Position numbers and translations under genes: made by a program. A stretch of DNA of 64,000 nt from Roseiarcus sp963798015 (GTDB lineage: Bacteria > Pseudomonadota > Alphaproteobacteria > Rhizobiales > Beijerinckiaceae): NCBI GenBank assembly GCA_963798015.1, contig CAWCSA010000019.1, positions 1 through 64,000 on the forward strand, written 5' to 3'. Shown piece after piece: positions 1-8,837 of this stretch (within the stretch, counting starts at the first letter, position 1; every line of letters starts with the position of its first letter). The notes under the pieces are model-generated. The model ran no database searches. It had not been told where the DNA came from and was given only the letters and a program-made list of their open reading frames with translations.

Positions 1-463
1 TGTCCGGTCTCGGCCAGCGCAGCTTTTGCGCGAGGCGGCAGGTTTGGCCGGCGCGCCACCGCCGTCTGGGCCACGACGTCTCCGCTCGCGACGCACTCGA
101 CGAGGTCGGCGTCGGTCAGCACGGGCGAGTGCTGAAGCACGGAGTGGCGGCTTCCGGTTCGTCCGCCGCCAGCGCCAAGACCACAGAGCGCGGCGCGTCC
201 TGGGCCCGGCACAAGGCCTCCGCCAGCGCCCGGCGCACCAGAACCGAAGGGTCGTCGAGCAGCACGGTCATCGCCAGCACTGCCTCGGCGCGTACGGATG
301 CGGGGAGATCGGAGTAGAGGTAAGCGCGGGCGAGCGCGCTTGCCCCTTGCGCCCGCGCGCCCGCGTCAGCGGATTGGACCCAGACCAAAAATCGACGCAC
401 TATGTCCGGCTTGGCGCAAGACGGCGGCGGCAAGAACTCGGTCGCTGGAAGGTTGGCGTGCAT
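1..463 (-). CDS. DUF2336 family protein, partial and frameshifted
   Basis: Leucine/alanine-rich helical repeats (ARAYLYSDLPASVRAEAVLAM, then a conserved LLDDPSVLVRRALAEAL block) are typical of DUF2336, a HEAT-like family common in Rhizobiales; its function is not established. The reading frame stops at 116, but from about position 140 a different frame continues without a stop to the window edge and reads PVLQHSPVLTDADLV, the expected next segment of the family. One missing base near 139-142 explains this. The gene is also cut by the left edge, so its C-terminus is unseen. The start ATG at 463 is the first in frame. Family membership is by recognition of the pattern. Confidence 0.75.
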
Positions 464-557
464 GTCGTCCTCCCTCGCCGGTCATGGCGGTAGACGCTAA
501 TCGCGTAGATTGCATGCGCATGGTTAAAATCAACTTAAGGTTGTGAGAGGAACGCCT

Positions 558-1055
558 ATGGAGACCGGAACTCTTCGCCACCCGCGCGGCGGCCTCTATT
601 TCGAGGCGTTCTCGATCGGCCAGGTGTTTCGCCACGGGCTGACCCGCACCGTCACCCAAATGGACAACATGCTGTTCTCCAACATGACGCTAAATCCGCA
701 GCCGCTGCATATCGACGCGCATTTTTGCGCGACCGAAACCGAATGGGGCCGGCCGATCATGAATTCGCTGTTCACGCTCGGACTGATGATTGGCATTTCC
801 GTCAACGACACCACGGTCGGCACGACGATCGCCAATCTCGGCATGACGGATGTCGCCTTTCCGGCGCCCTTGTTCGAAGGCGACACGATTCGGGTCGAGT
901 TCGAGGTGATGGCCACGCGCGCCTCCAAGTCGCGTCCCGAGGCAGGGCTGGTCGAGTTCCGGCACCGCGCCTTCAAGCAGGACGGCACGCTGGTCGCCGA
1001 GTGCCGCCGAACCGCGTTCATGCGCCGGCGCGAGCTTGAGATGCTGACGGCCTGA
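558..1055 (+). CDS. MaoC-like acyl-CoA dehydratase
   Basis: A 165-residue single hot-dog-fold protein of the MaoC family, whose members hydrate or dehydrate enoyl-CoA esters. The segment NPQPLHIDAHFCATE near residues 45-60 matches the family hydratase motif (Asn/Asp and His in the active site), and GDTIRVEFEV is a typical strand. The start is ATG 558, preceded by GAGAGGA at 545-551; an in-frame GTG at 543 lies on top of that ribosome site and is less likely. The gene is followed 7 bp later by a CitE-like gene, a pairing that suggests a shared acyl-CoA substrate. It is about half the length of the two-domain mesaconyl-CoA hydratase, so that assignment is not made. Confidence 0.82.
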   Translation: METGTLRHPRGGLYFEAFSIGQVFRHGLTRTVTQMDNMLFSNMTLNPQPLHIDAHFCATETEWGRPIMNSLFTLGLMIGISVNDTTVGTTIANLGMTDVAFPAPLFEGDTIRVEFEVMATRASKSRPEAGLVEFRHRAFKQDGTLVAECRRTAFMRRRELEMLTA

Positions 1056-1062
1056 AGCGCGT

Positions 1063-1812
1063 ATGCGCTCGCTCCTGATGGCGCCGGCGGACGAACAAAA
1101 GCTCGCCGAGGCGCTCGAGAGCGGCGCGGATGCAATCATTGTCGATCTCGCTCGGGCGGCGCCGGCGGAAAGGGCAGGGGCGCGAGCCTCGACGCGGCGG
1201 TTTCTAGAGGAGGCGAGCGGCAAACAAGACGGGCCGGTGCTCATCGTGAGAGCAAATGCCCTCGATTCGGGCGAGACTGAGGCCGATCTGGACGTGGTAA
1301 TGGCGGGCGCGCCCGACGCAATTTTGCTGCCGGGGAGCGTGGGCGCTGCGAGCATCCAGCAGCTTTCCGCCAAGGTTGCATTGCGCGAGGCCCGCCTTGG
1401 GCTCGCTGACGGCGCGACGCGGATCATCGCTGTTTCGGATACGGCCCAGTCTTTGTTCCACATGGGAAGCTATCGCGGCTCGAGCACGCGGCTCATCGGA
1501 ATCGCCTGGAGCGCGGAATCGTTGCGCGCCGATATCGGGGCCGAGAGCGACCGCGACCCCCTTGAGGGTCATCTTGGCCCCTATCGCCTGGCGCGGCAGC
1601 TCACTTTGCTCGCCGCGACGTCGGCGCGAGTAGCCGCGATCGACGGGGTCTTCACCAACGTCCGCGACCTGGAGGGCCTGCGCGCCGAGGCGCTCGCCGC
1701 GCGGCGCGACGGCTTTACCGGCAAGATGGCCCTCGATCCGGCTCAGGCGGGCGTCATCAACGACGTCTTCCCCTCCCGATCAACCGCGCCTGCGAAAGGA
1801 AGTCCGTCGTAG
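1063..1812 (+). CDS. HpcH/HpaI (CitE-like) CoA-ester lyase family protein, probably degenerate
   Basis: A 249-residue TIM-barrel protein of the HpcH/HpaI aldolase-citrate lyase family, co-transcribed with the upstream MaoC gene. The framework is clear: MRSLLMAPADEQKLAEAL at the N-terminus, VRANALDSGETEADLD, and a C-terminal DPAQAGVINDVF. Several family positions differ from the consensus: DLEDAV is DLARAA, the Glu of the IET motif is Asp (VSDTA), GAED is SAES, and IHPxQ is LDPAQ. In the family these residues bind Mg and substrate, so activity as a normal lyase is doubtful. It is also shorter than the roughly 290-320 residues of active malyl-CoA or citramalyl-CoA lyases. Confidence 0.75.
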   Translation: MRSLLMAPADEQKLAEALESGADAIIVDLARAAPAERAGARASTRRFLEEASGKQDGPVLIVRANALDSGETEADLDVVMAGAPDAILLPGSVGAASIQQLSAKVALREARLGLADGATRIIAVSDTAQSLFHMGSYRGSSTRLIGIAWSAESLRADIGAESDRDPLEGHLGPYRLARQLTLLAATSARVAAIDGVFTNVRDLEGLRAEALAARRDGFTGKMALDPAQAGVINDVFPSRSTAPAKGSPS

Positions 1813-1847
1813 CGCCGGAGGCTGATCAGTTCCCGGCGTCGAGCCGT

Positions 1848-2105
1848 TTACTGAATCGCGGCCTTGCGCGCTCCGATTTCGGCCACCCATTCATCGGCGT
1901 TCTTCGCCCGGGTGCACACGATTTTCATGTATTCGGAGCCGTCTGCTTGCACAAGATCTGTGCGGGCAATCATCGTCTGCGCATTGAGTCCGCACATCAT
2001 CGGATTGTCGACCGTCGGGCCCCTGACCACGTCAACCGCGGTTTTTGCCTGACAATCGGCGTGTGACAGTGCAGTCGAGCAAATCAAAACCAGGATGGAA
2101 TACAT
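1848..2105 (-). CDS. Small secreted hypothetical protein
   Basis: An 85-residue protein with an N-terminal hydrophobic stretch (MYSILVLICSTALSHA) that reads as a signal peptide with a plausible cleavage after SHA. The mature part of about 69 residues has three cysteines (ADC, MMCGL, IVCTR), an odd number. I recognise no domain. It is convergent with the CitE-like gene and stands alone. The ATG at 2105 fits the signal peptide. Possibly periplasmic; function unknown. Confidence 0.6.
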   Translation of the reverse strand: MYSILVLICSTALSHADCQAKTAVDVVRGPTVDNPMMCGLNAQTMIARTDLVQADGSEYMKIVCTRAKNADEWVAEIGARKAAIQ

Positions 2106-2432
2106 TTTGCGCCCCTAATTGTTGGTAAGTTTCTTGTTGGCAGGTCTCGGCCGATTGGCATCTGCGTGCGCTGCCGGCTCTCTCTGCAACCATGACGTGG
2201 TGACAAATTGCAACATAAGGATCGCGCAAGATCCGTGCCGTGATCTGGATCACAGTGCCGTGCTGCAAATTCCCCGGTCGGAGGGCTCGCTGGCGTTGTG
2301 ACCCCAGCCCGCTATCGCTGTCGGTTTGGGTTCAATGTACGGGTCCAAACTATCAATTCTTAAACCTTGGAGCCTAACAATCGACGGAACGGCTCCGCGC
2401 CGCGCCGGCCGCAGTCCTACGCCAAGACATCG

Positions 2433-3473
2433 ATGACGTTCGCCCAGACGCTTCTCTCGCCGCTCCAGCCGGTCGTTGCGACCCTGCTTTCGCCGTCGTC
2501 GATCTGCTCGGTTTATTCGCTGAGCGCCACCATCGTCATCGCCTTCGCCTGGTTCGCCTGGCGACGGAAACGTCGCGACCGGCCAGTGGTGCTCAGGACG
2601 CTGGCGCGCGCAATTTTCTCGCGCCGAGTTTTGCTGCATCGCTCGACCTTCGCCGACCTCGCCTATTGCGTCATTGGGATAACGACTTTGGGCGCGATCC
2701 TTGGCTGGGCCGTCGTCTCGACCTCATGGATCAGCGACGGCGTCGACGCGGTTTTGACACGCGGGTTCGGCCCCGAGCCACATTGGCGCGCTCCAGATTG
2801 GACGCTGAACGCGATGCGAACGGTCGCGCTCTTTCTGGCTTACGAACTTGGCTTCTTCGTCGACCACACGCTTAAGCACCGCGTTCCGGCGCTTTGGGAG
2901 TTGCACAAGGCGCACCATTCGGCCGAAGTGCTGACGCCGCTCGTCAACTTCCGCGTTCACCCGCTCAATTCGCTGATCCTCGCCAATAATCTCTCGCTGT
3001 TCATTGGTGTGATCGGCGGGTTCGCTCAATACACGCTCGGGCGAAAGGCGGTGTCGTTCACCTTGTTCGATCAGAACGTGCTGATGCTGCTTTACATTTA
3101 CCTCACCGCGCAGCTGCAGCACAGCGAGATCTGGATCCCATTCACGGGTGTCTGGGGGCGGATGTTCATGAGTCCGGCCCATCATCAGCTGCACCATTCC
3201 GCCGATCCAGCTCATTTCAATTGCAACATGGGCGCAAGCCTGGCGATCTGGGACTGGCTCGCGGGTAGTTTGCGCCTGCCCTCCGTCGAGCCGCCGAGCC
3301 TCGCCTTTGGCGTCTCGGGACACAGACATGACCCGCACGGCGTGATGGGCCTGGTCGTCGACCCGGCCATAAACGCACTGAAAGCGCTCGTGGGAGGGAA
3401 CGCTTTCAGGCGTACGGCGGCGGGCTCCGAACCCCCTTCGGTGCCGCAAGGGCCTGCCCGCCGCCAATTCTAA
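2433..3473 (+). CDS. Sterol desaturase / fatty acid hydroxylase family membrane protein
   Basis: An integral membrane di-iron enzyme of the FA_hydroxylase family. The metal-binding histidine clusters are all present: DHTLKH, HKAHHS, an LQHSEI histidine and HHQLHHS, spread over residues about 155-285 of the 346. Hydrophobic segments surround them (IVIAFAWFAW near the N-terminus, LLYIYLT in the middle). The family hydroxylates or desaturates lipids such as fatty acids, sterols or carotenoids; the substrate cannot be told here. ATG 2433 is preferred over an in-frame TTG at 2367, because the extra 22 residues are polar and unlike the family. No obvious operon partner. Confidence 0.82.
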   Translation: MTFAQTLLSPLQPVVATLLSPSSICSVYSLSATIVIAFAWFAWRRKRRDRPVVLRTLARAIFSRRVLLHRSTFADLAYCVIGITTLGAILGWAVVSTSWISDGVDAVLTRGFGPEPHWRAPDWTLNAMRTVALFLAYELGFFVDHTLKHRVPALWELHKAHHSAEVLTPLVNFRVHPLNSLILANNLSLFIGVIGGFAQYTLGRKAVSFTLFDQNVLMLLYIYLTAQLQHSEIWIPFTGVWGRMFMSPAHHQLHHSADPAHFNCNMGASLAIWDWLAGSLRLPSVEPPSLAFGVSGHRHDPHGVMGLVVDPAINALKALVGGNAFRRTAAGSEPPSVPQGPARRQF

Positions 3474-3603
3474 CGTCTGATTGCCCCGTGGCCGTTTGCG
3501 CCGCGCTGCTAAATTCATTTGCGACAATGCCCATGGCTTAACGCAAGGGAACCGCGCCCGCAGTGACGCCGGTCACACTCCGAACACGGTGCGTGGCGCG
3601 CCC

Positions 3604-6600
3604 TTACTCGGCCGCGACCGAAACCTCGGAGGCCGGGCGCGGTCTGATTGTGGCGAGCGGCGCCCCGGGTTGCGCCGGCGCGTGCGGTTCTTCCGCGTCG
3701 CCGACGAAGCGACTGAGCAAGCGCCAGGTGAAGCTGCCGAGATCGTCGAGCACCGTGAACACGGCGGGTACGAAAACGAGCGACAGCATCGTCGACATGA
3801 TGAGGCCGCCGATCACCGCGATCGCCATCGGCGAGCGGAAGCCGCCGCCGTCGCCCAGTCCCAAAGCCGATGGGAACATGCCCGCCGCCATCGCGATCGT
3901 CGTCATCACGATCGGCCGCGCCCGTTTGCGGCCCGCTTCCACCAAAGCCAGCGTGCGCGGCGTGCCGCGGCCGATCTCCTCGACCGCGAAATCGACCAGC
4001 ATGATGGCGTTCTTGGTGACGATGCCCATCAGCATCAGAATGCCGATCACCACGGGCATCGACATCGCTTTGTGTGTGATGAGGAGCGCGATGATCGCGC
4101 CGCCGATCGAGAGCGGCAGCGAGATCAGGATGGTAATCGGCTGCAGGAAGCTGCCGAACAGGAGCACAAGCAGCCCGTAGACCATCATGAGGCCCGCGCC
4201 CATCGCCGCGGCGAAAGAGGCGAACACTTCGCTCATGATCTCGACGTCGCCGGTCTCGCGGATTTCGACGCCGGGCGGTAGATTCTGAGCGGTGGGCAGT
4301 GCGTGGATCGCTGCGACTGCTGCGCCGAGCGCCGAGTCGCCACGCAGATCGCCCTCGATCGTCACGCGCCGCGTTCGATCGTAGCGATTGATCGCGGTCG
4401 GCCCGTGGGCGATCGAAAAGTCTGCGACCGCGGACAATGGCGTCGTTGCGCCGCTGCTGGTTGGCACGCGCAAATCCTGCAGGAGGCCGGGGCGCGCGCG
4501 GGCCGATTGTTCAAGCTCGACCCGGATCGGGATCAGCCGATCGCCCGCATTGAACTTGGCGAGATTGGCGTCAATGTCGCCAAGCGTGGCGACGCGGATC
4601 GTGTCGGACAAAGCCTCGGTCGAGACGCCAAGATCGGCCGCGACCTGAGGCTTCGGCACGATGCGCAATTCCGGCCGCTCGAGCTCCGCGGTGGAGATCG
4701 GATTTTCGATTGTCGGAATCGTCCGCATCTCGCTCGCGATCTGGTTCGCGGTGTCGTTGATGACCTTGATATCGGGTCCGGCAATGATGAGCTGCAGGTC
4801 GCGCTGGCCATTATCCTTGAGGAACCAGAAACGAATATCGGGCTGATCGGCGAGAAGGGCGCCGATCTTGAGTTGCATGTCCTGCTGCGACGCCTCGCGC
4901 TTCGATTTGTGAACGAGATTGATGATGATGGTCGCCTTGCGCGGCTCGTCGTCGGAGCCTCCCAAAAGTTTGCCGCCGAAAATGAGCGCCGAGCGAACCT
5001 CGGGCATGGCGCGCAATTTCTCGGAGATCGCACGGGTGACGCGATCGGTGTCTTCGAGCCGCGATCCGGGCGGCAGCTCGATCGCCAGCAGCGCGCGCCC
5101 GTAATCGTCCGGGGGTATGAATCCGGACGGCAGCAATTGCGTCGACCACAGCGAACCGGCGAAAATCAAAGCGCCGACGAACAGGGTTATCCAGCGATGG
5201 CGCACGGAAGCGCGCACGAGCCGCGTGTAGAAGCGCATGATCGCGCCGTCGCGCTGGATTTCATCATGGGGCGCGCGCAGGAAATAGGCGGCCATCACCG
5301 GCGTGACGAAACGCGCGACGAGCAGCGAGAACATGACGGCGATGGCGACCGTCAAGCCGAACTGACGGAAATATTGCCCGGCGATTCCGCCCATGAAGCT
5401 CACCGGCGAGAAGATCGCCGCGATCGATAGCGAGATTGCGATCACCGCAAGCCCGATCTCGTCTGCGGCCTCGAGCGAGGCGCGATAGGCCGACTTGCCC
5501 ATGCGCATGTGGCGGACGATGTTCTCGATCTCGACGATTGCGTCGTCCACCAGAATTCCGGTCACGAGCGTGATGGCGAGCAGGCTCACGAGGTTCAGCG
5601 AGAAGCCGATCGCGTCCATGACCCAGAAGGTCGGGAAAATTGAAAGCGGCAGCGCGATGGCGGTGACGAGCGTGGCCCGAAAGTCGCGCAGGAAGATGAA
5701 CACGACCAGGACGGCTAGAGCCGCGCCCTCGATCAGCGTCTCCATGGTCGAATGATAATTGCCGACCTCGCTGTCGACCTGGGTGTCGACCTTGGTGAAT
5801 TTCACCTCCGGGTGGGCCGCCGCGATTTTCTCCAGCCGCTTCTCGATAAGAGCGTCGACGGTCACGTCGCTTGCGCCTTTGGCGCGGGTCACGCCGAAAG
5901 CGACGATCGGCTGATCGAACAGGCGCGTGAAGGTGCGTGGCTCCGCCGCGCCGTCGGTTACGGTCGCGAGTTCGTCAAGCCGAACCCTGCGCCCGCCCGG
6001 CAGAGCGATCGGCAGCGCCGCCAGGTCTTCCAGCGTTCGCGCGCCCGCAAGCGTCCGGATCGCCTGCTCCTGGCCGGCAAGCTCGCCACGGCCGCCGCCG
6101 AGATCGACATTGTCGGCCCGCACCTGCTCGTTGACCGTCGCCGCGGTGACCCCGAGAGCCAGCAGCTTCTCCGGGTCGAGCGCGACTCGGATCTCGCGAT
6201 CGACGCCGCCGAAGCGCTTGACCTCGCCGACGCCGTGGATGCTTTGCAGGTCGCGCGCGACCGTGTCGTCGATGAGCCACGACAGTTGCTCGACCGAGAG
6301 CCCTGGCGCCGAGGCGGCGTAGGTGACGATCGGCAGACCTTCGATATCGATGCGACTGATGATCGGCTCGTCGATGGTGCGCGGCAGATCGGTGCGGATC
6401 TTGGCGATCTGATCCTTCACGTCGTTGAGCGCGCGGTCGACGTCGACCGACCCGACCGTGAATTGCACGATTGTCGATGACGATCCGTCGGTGACGGTCG
6501 AAACGACGTGCCAGACGCCGTTGACGCTGGCGACAGCGTCCTCGACCTTCTTCGTCACCTGCAACTCGAGCTCCGACGGCGCAGCGCCCGACTGGGTGAT

Positions 6601-6750
6601 GAGCACCTGAACAATCGGAATGTCGATATTCGGAAACCGGGTGATCGACATCGTCCGGAAGCTGATGAGGCCGAGAATCATCAGGACCGCGAAGCCGACG
6701 ATCGCGGGGATGGGCTTACGGATAGACCAGGCGGAGACGTTGAGGCGCAT
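3604..6750 (-). CDS. RND efflux pump inner-membrane transporter (HAE-1 type)
   Basis: A 1048-residue AcrB/MexF-like proton antiporter that would export hydrophobic compounds across the envelope. It has two homologous halves, each with a large periplasmic loop and six membrane helices. The helix-4 proton relay pair is D402-D403 (GILVDDAIVEIENI), and the helix-10 lysine is in GIVTKNAIMLVDFA. The N-terminal MRLNVSAWSIRKPIPAIVGF is typical. It is the last gene of a tetR-adaptor-pump operon, 12 bp after the adaptor. No outer-membrane factor is encoded here, so it probably borrows a TolC-like protein made elsewhere. Substrate unknown. Confidence 0.95.
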   Translation of the reverse strand: MRLNVSAWSIRKPIPAIVGFAVLMILGLISFRTMSITRFPNIDIPIVQVLITQSGAAPSELELQVTKKVEDAVASVNGVWHVVSTVTDGSSSTIVQFTVGSVDVDRALNDVKDQIAKIRTDLPRTIDEPIISRIDIEGLPIVTYAASAPGLSVEQLSWLIDDTVARDLQSIHGVGEVKRFGGVDREIRVALDPEKLLALGVTAATVNEQVRADNVDLGGGRGELAGQEQAIRTLAGARTLEDLAALPIALPGGRRVRLDELATVTDGAAEPRTFTRLFDQPIVAFGVTRAKGASDVTVDALIEKRLEKIAAAHPEVKFTKVDTQVDSEVGNYHSTMETLIEGAALAVLVVFIFLRDFRATLVTAIALPLSIFPTFWVMDAIGFSLNLVSLLAITLVTGILVDDAIVEIENIVRHMRMGKSAYRASLEAADEIGLAVIAISLSIAAIFSPVSFMGGIAGQYFRQFGLTVAIAVMFSLLVARFVTPVMAAYFLRAPHDEIQRDGAIMRFYTRLVRASVRHRWITLFVGALIFAGSLWSTQLLPSGFIPPDDYGRALLAIELPPGSRLEDTDRVTRAISEKLRAMPEVRSALIFGGKLLGGSDDEPRKATIIINLVHKSKREASQQDMQLKIGALLADQPDIRFWFLKDNGQRDLQLIIAGPDIKVINDTANQIASEMRTIPTIENPISTAELERPELRIVPKPQVAADLGVSTEALSDTIRVATLGDIDANLAKFNAGDRLIPIRVELEQSARARPGLLQDLRVPTSSGATTPLSAVADFSIAHGPTAINRYDRTRRVTIEGDLRGDSALGAAVAAIHALPTAQNLPPGVEIRETGDVEIMSEVFASFAAAMGAGLMMVYGLLVLLFGSFLQPITILISLPLSIGGAIIALLITHKAMSMPVVIGILMLMGIVTKNAIMLVDFAVEEIGRGTPRTLALVEAGRKRARPIVMTTIAMAAGMFPSALGLGDGGGFRSPMAIAVIGGLIMSTMLSLVFVPAVFTVLDDLGSFTWRLLSRFVGDAEEPHAPAQPGAPLATIRPRPASEVSVAAE

Positions 6751-6762
6751 CGGCGTGGCCCC

Positions 6763-8025
6763 TTAATCGTTGGCTGCGGTCGTTTCGGGCGTCGGGCGCA
6801 CGCGGTCGCCCGCGCGTAAGAAAGCGGCGGCGCGCGCGATCACGCTCTCGCCATCGGCGACGCCGGCCTGGATTTCCACCCAGCTGCCGTCGGTGACGCC
6901 CGCCTTCACTCGCCGCACCTCGACCTTGCCGTCGCGCACGACATCGAGGCGCGCCTCATCGCCGTCCCGCTCCAATGCGGTCGCCGGAACGCCGACGCCG
7001 TCGCGACGGGCGAGTTCGACCTGGCCCGAGGCGAAGGCACCGATATGGGCATGGCTGACGTCCTCGAGCGCAATCCGAACCTTGCCGGTGCGGCTCGCCT
7101 TGTCGACCTCCTGGTTCACGAGGCGGACGCGGCCCAGGACCGCGCCCTCGACGCCGGGCAGCTTCAATTCCGCCGGCATGCCGACGCCGAGGCGGGCAAG
7201 CGTCTGCTCGGGCACGTCGGCCTCGAGATCGATCGCTCCGTCCTCGATGATGCGAAACAGCGGCTCGCCTGAGGTCGAGGCGGAGGCGCCAAGTTTTGCC
7301 GACCGGCGGCTGACAATTCCGGCGACGGGCGCCTTCACCTCCGTCCGGCCGATACGCACCTGAAGCTCCTGCCGCTCCGCGTCGCGGCTCTTGCGGTCCG
7401 CCTCCGAGACTCCAAGCGCATTCTGGGCGGCGGCTAACTGGGCCTGCGCGGTCTTCATCGCCATCTCGCGCTGCTCGACGGTAGAGGCGGCCATGACCCC
7501 CGCCTCGAGCTTGTGCGCGCGCTCGAAATCGGCGTTCGAAAATTGCACCTGCGCCTGGGACTGCACGATCAGGCTCCCCGCCTGATCGATCGCCGCGTCG
7601 GCGCGCTTGGTCGCCGCGTCGTTCTCGGCCATCAGTGCGTCGAGTTGGGTGCGATCGAGGCGGGCGAGCACCTGGCCCTCCTTCACCCGGTCGCCGTCCT
7701 CGGCGTCGAGTTCGACGATTGCGAGCCCATCGATGCGGGCCGCGACCTGCGCTTCCTCGCGCGCCACCAGGGTGCCGGAGACGAACAGCCGATCTACGAA
7801 TTCGCGCCTGGCCGCGGAGACGATGCTGACCGCCGGGGGCTCGACCGCGCGTGGCTGATCAGCCGCGGATTGAACCGGGGCCGGGCAGGCGGCGGCTTTG
7901 CCCGGGGCAATCTTGTCGCTCAGCGCGCGCGGCAGAGCGCATGGAGCGATGGCGCTCGCCGCCCAGGCGCCGCCAAGCGTGGCCGCGGCAGCCGCGACGA
8001 CGATGATCAGGGTCCGTCGCATCAT
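6763..8025 (-). CDS. RND efflux periplasmic adaptor subunit (membrane fusion protein)
   Basis: A 420-residue HlyD/AcrA-type adaptor that bridges the inner-membrane pump and an outer-membrane channel. The N-terminal hydrophobic segment (LIIVVAAAAATLGGAWAASA) is a signal or anchor. Then come a lipoyl half-motif (VAARIDGLAIVELDAEDGDRVKEGQ), a long alpha-helical hairpin rich in Ala and Gln (about 125-225), the second lipoyl half (VKAPVAGIVSRRSAKLGA) and beta-barrel segments. It overlaps the upstream tetR gene by 4 bp (ATGA), which means coupled translation. Its partner pump follows directly. Confidence 0.93.
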   Translation of the reverse strand: MMRRTLIIVVAAAAATLGGAWAASAIAPCALPRALSDKIAPGKAAACPAPVQSAADQPRAVEPPAVSIVSAARREFVDRLFVSGTLVAREEAQVAARIDGLAIVELDAEDGDRVKEGQVLARLDRTQLDALMAENDAATKRADAAIDQAGSLIVQSQAQVQFSNADFERAHKLEAGVMAASTVEQREMAMKTAQAQLAAAQNALGVSEADRKSRDAERQELQVRIGRTEVKAPVAGIVSRRSAKLGASASTSGEPLFRIIEDGAIDLEADVPEQTLARLGVGMPAELKLPGVEGAVLGRVRLVNQEVDKASRTGKVRIALEDVSHAHIGAFASGQVELARRDGVGVPATALERDGDEARLDVVRDGKVEVRRVKAGVTDGSWVEIQAGVADGESVIARAAAFLRAGDRVRPTPETTAAND

Positions 8026-8663
8026 TGGGTCTCCGCGCCCGGCTCGGGGCGCAGCGCCCCGGTGAACAAGGCCTTAAGCACGCCGAGCGCCATCGGCGTC
8101 TCCGCTTCAGGATCGAAATCGGCTTCCAGCGCGATTCGCTTGAAGAGACCCGCGACAAAGGTGAGGAAGAACCGCGCGCCAAAATGGGAGTTGAGCTCAG
8201 GCGACGCCACGCCGCCGGCCTTCGCCGCATCGATGAGCCCTTCCAGGCGCGCGAGCACTTCGGCGTCGATCGCGCGTGTCATCGCGGCCACCCGCGGATT
8301 GCGCCCGGCCTCCGCCCAGATCTCGATCAGCAGCCGGGCTTTCTCGGGCGGCTTCGCGAGCACATGCTTGCGCATGCCGCAGCAGACGGCCTCCATAATA
8401 TGACGATTGTCGGCCATGAGCTCGGCGAAGGCCTGGGCCAACTCAGCCTGATCGAGCTCGCACAGGCCCTCGACGATCGCTTCTTTGGACGGGAAGCTGC
8501 GGTAAAGATTGCCGGCGCTCGTGCCGACTTCGTCGGCCACATGCTGCATCGTCGTCGCATGGAAGCCATGGCGGACGAAAGCGTGCTCGGCCGCTTCCAG
8601 AATTCGCTGGCGTCGCTCGACTTCGACGGGCCGACGTCCTACCGAAACCGAAGTTACCGACAT
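8022..8663 (-). CDS. TetR/AcrR family repressor of the RND operon
   Basis: A TetR-type regulator of 213 residues. The helix-turn-helix is near the N-terminus (RILEAAEHAFVRHGFHATTMQHVADEVGTSAGNLYRSFPSKEAI, roughly residues 20-63). The rest is a helical ligand-binding domain of low conservation. It is the first gene of the efflux operon and overlaps the adaptor gene by 4 bp, so it probably represses its own operon. Another ATG at 8675 lies at the edge of a perfect 22-bp palindrome, leaving no room for a ribosome site. ATG 8663 is therefore preferred, though the difference is only four residues. Confidence 0.9.
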   Translation of the reverse strand: MSVTSVSVGRRPVEVERRQRILEAAEHAFVRHGFHATTMQHVADEVGTSAGNLYRSFPSKEAIVEGLCELDQAELAQAFAELMADNRHIMEAVCCGMRKHVLAKPPEKARLLIEIWAEAGRNPRVAAMTRAIDAEVLARLEGLIDAAKAGGVASPELNSHFGARFFLTFVAGLFKRIALEADFDPEAETPMALGVLKALFTGALRPEPGAETQ

Positions 8664-8674
8664 GTCCTGGCCCA

Positions 8675-8696
8675 TGAGAATGAACGTTCATTCTCA
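8675..8696. promoter_or_regulatory. Palindromic operator upstream of the RND operon
   Basis: A perfect 22-bp palindrome centred on TGAACGTTCA, with arms GAGAA and TTCTC outside it and one further T/A pair. It lies directly upstream of the tetR start. Its TGAACGTTCA core is the style of site bound by TetR dimers, so autoregulation of tetR-adaptor-RND is likely. Binding is inferred. Confidence 0.75.
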
Positions 8697-8837
8697 CGAA
8701 GCGCCGCGAATATGGCCGCAGAATGGCGGCCGCGGGCGCGCGAACGTCATCGACGCGCCCGCCGAGACGCTCGATCCCTATAAGCCTATGATTTGCTCAG
8801 GCTTTCCTGAAAGGCGGCGGCGCGAACGCGTCGCGCC

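Noticed and set aside
26..493. A 155-residue plus-strand frame at the left edge
   Set aside because: Arg-rich shadow of the DUF2336 gene on the other strand.
543..1812. Assigning the MaoC/CitE pair to mesaconyl-CoA hydratase and malyl-CoA lyase
   Set aside because: Both proteins are too short and the lyase lacks expected catalytic residues; only family-level names are given.
4303..6480. Long plus-strand frames opposite the RND pump gene
   Set aside because: Shadows of the pump gene; their residues are the complement of conserved transporter codons.
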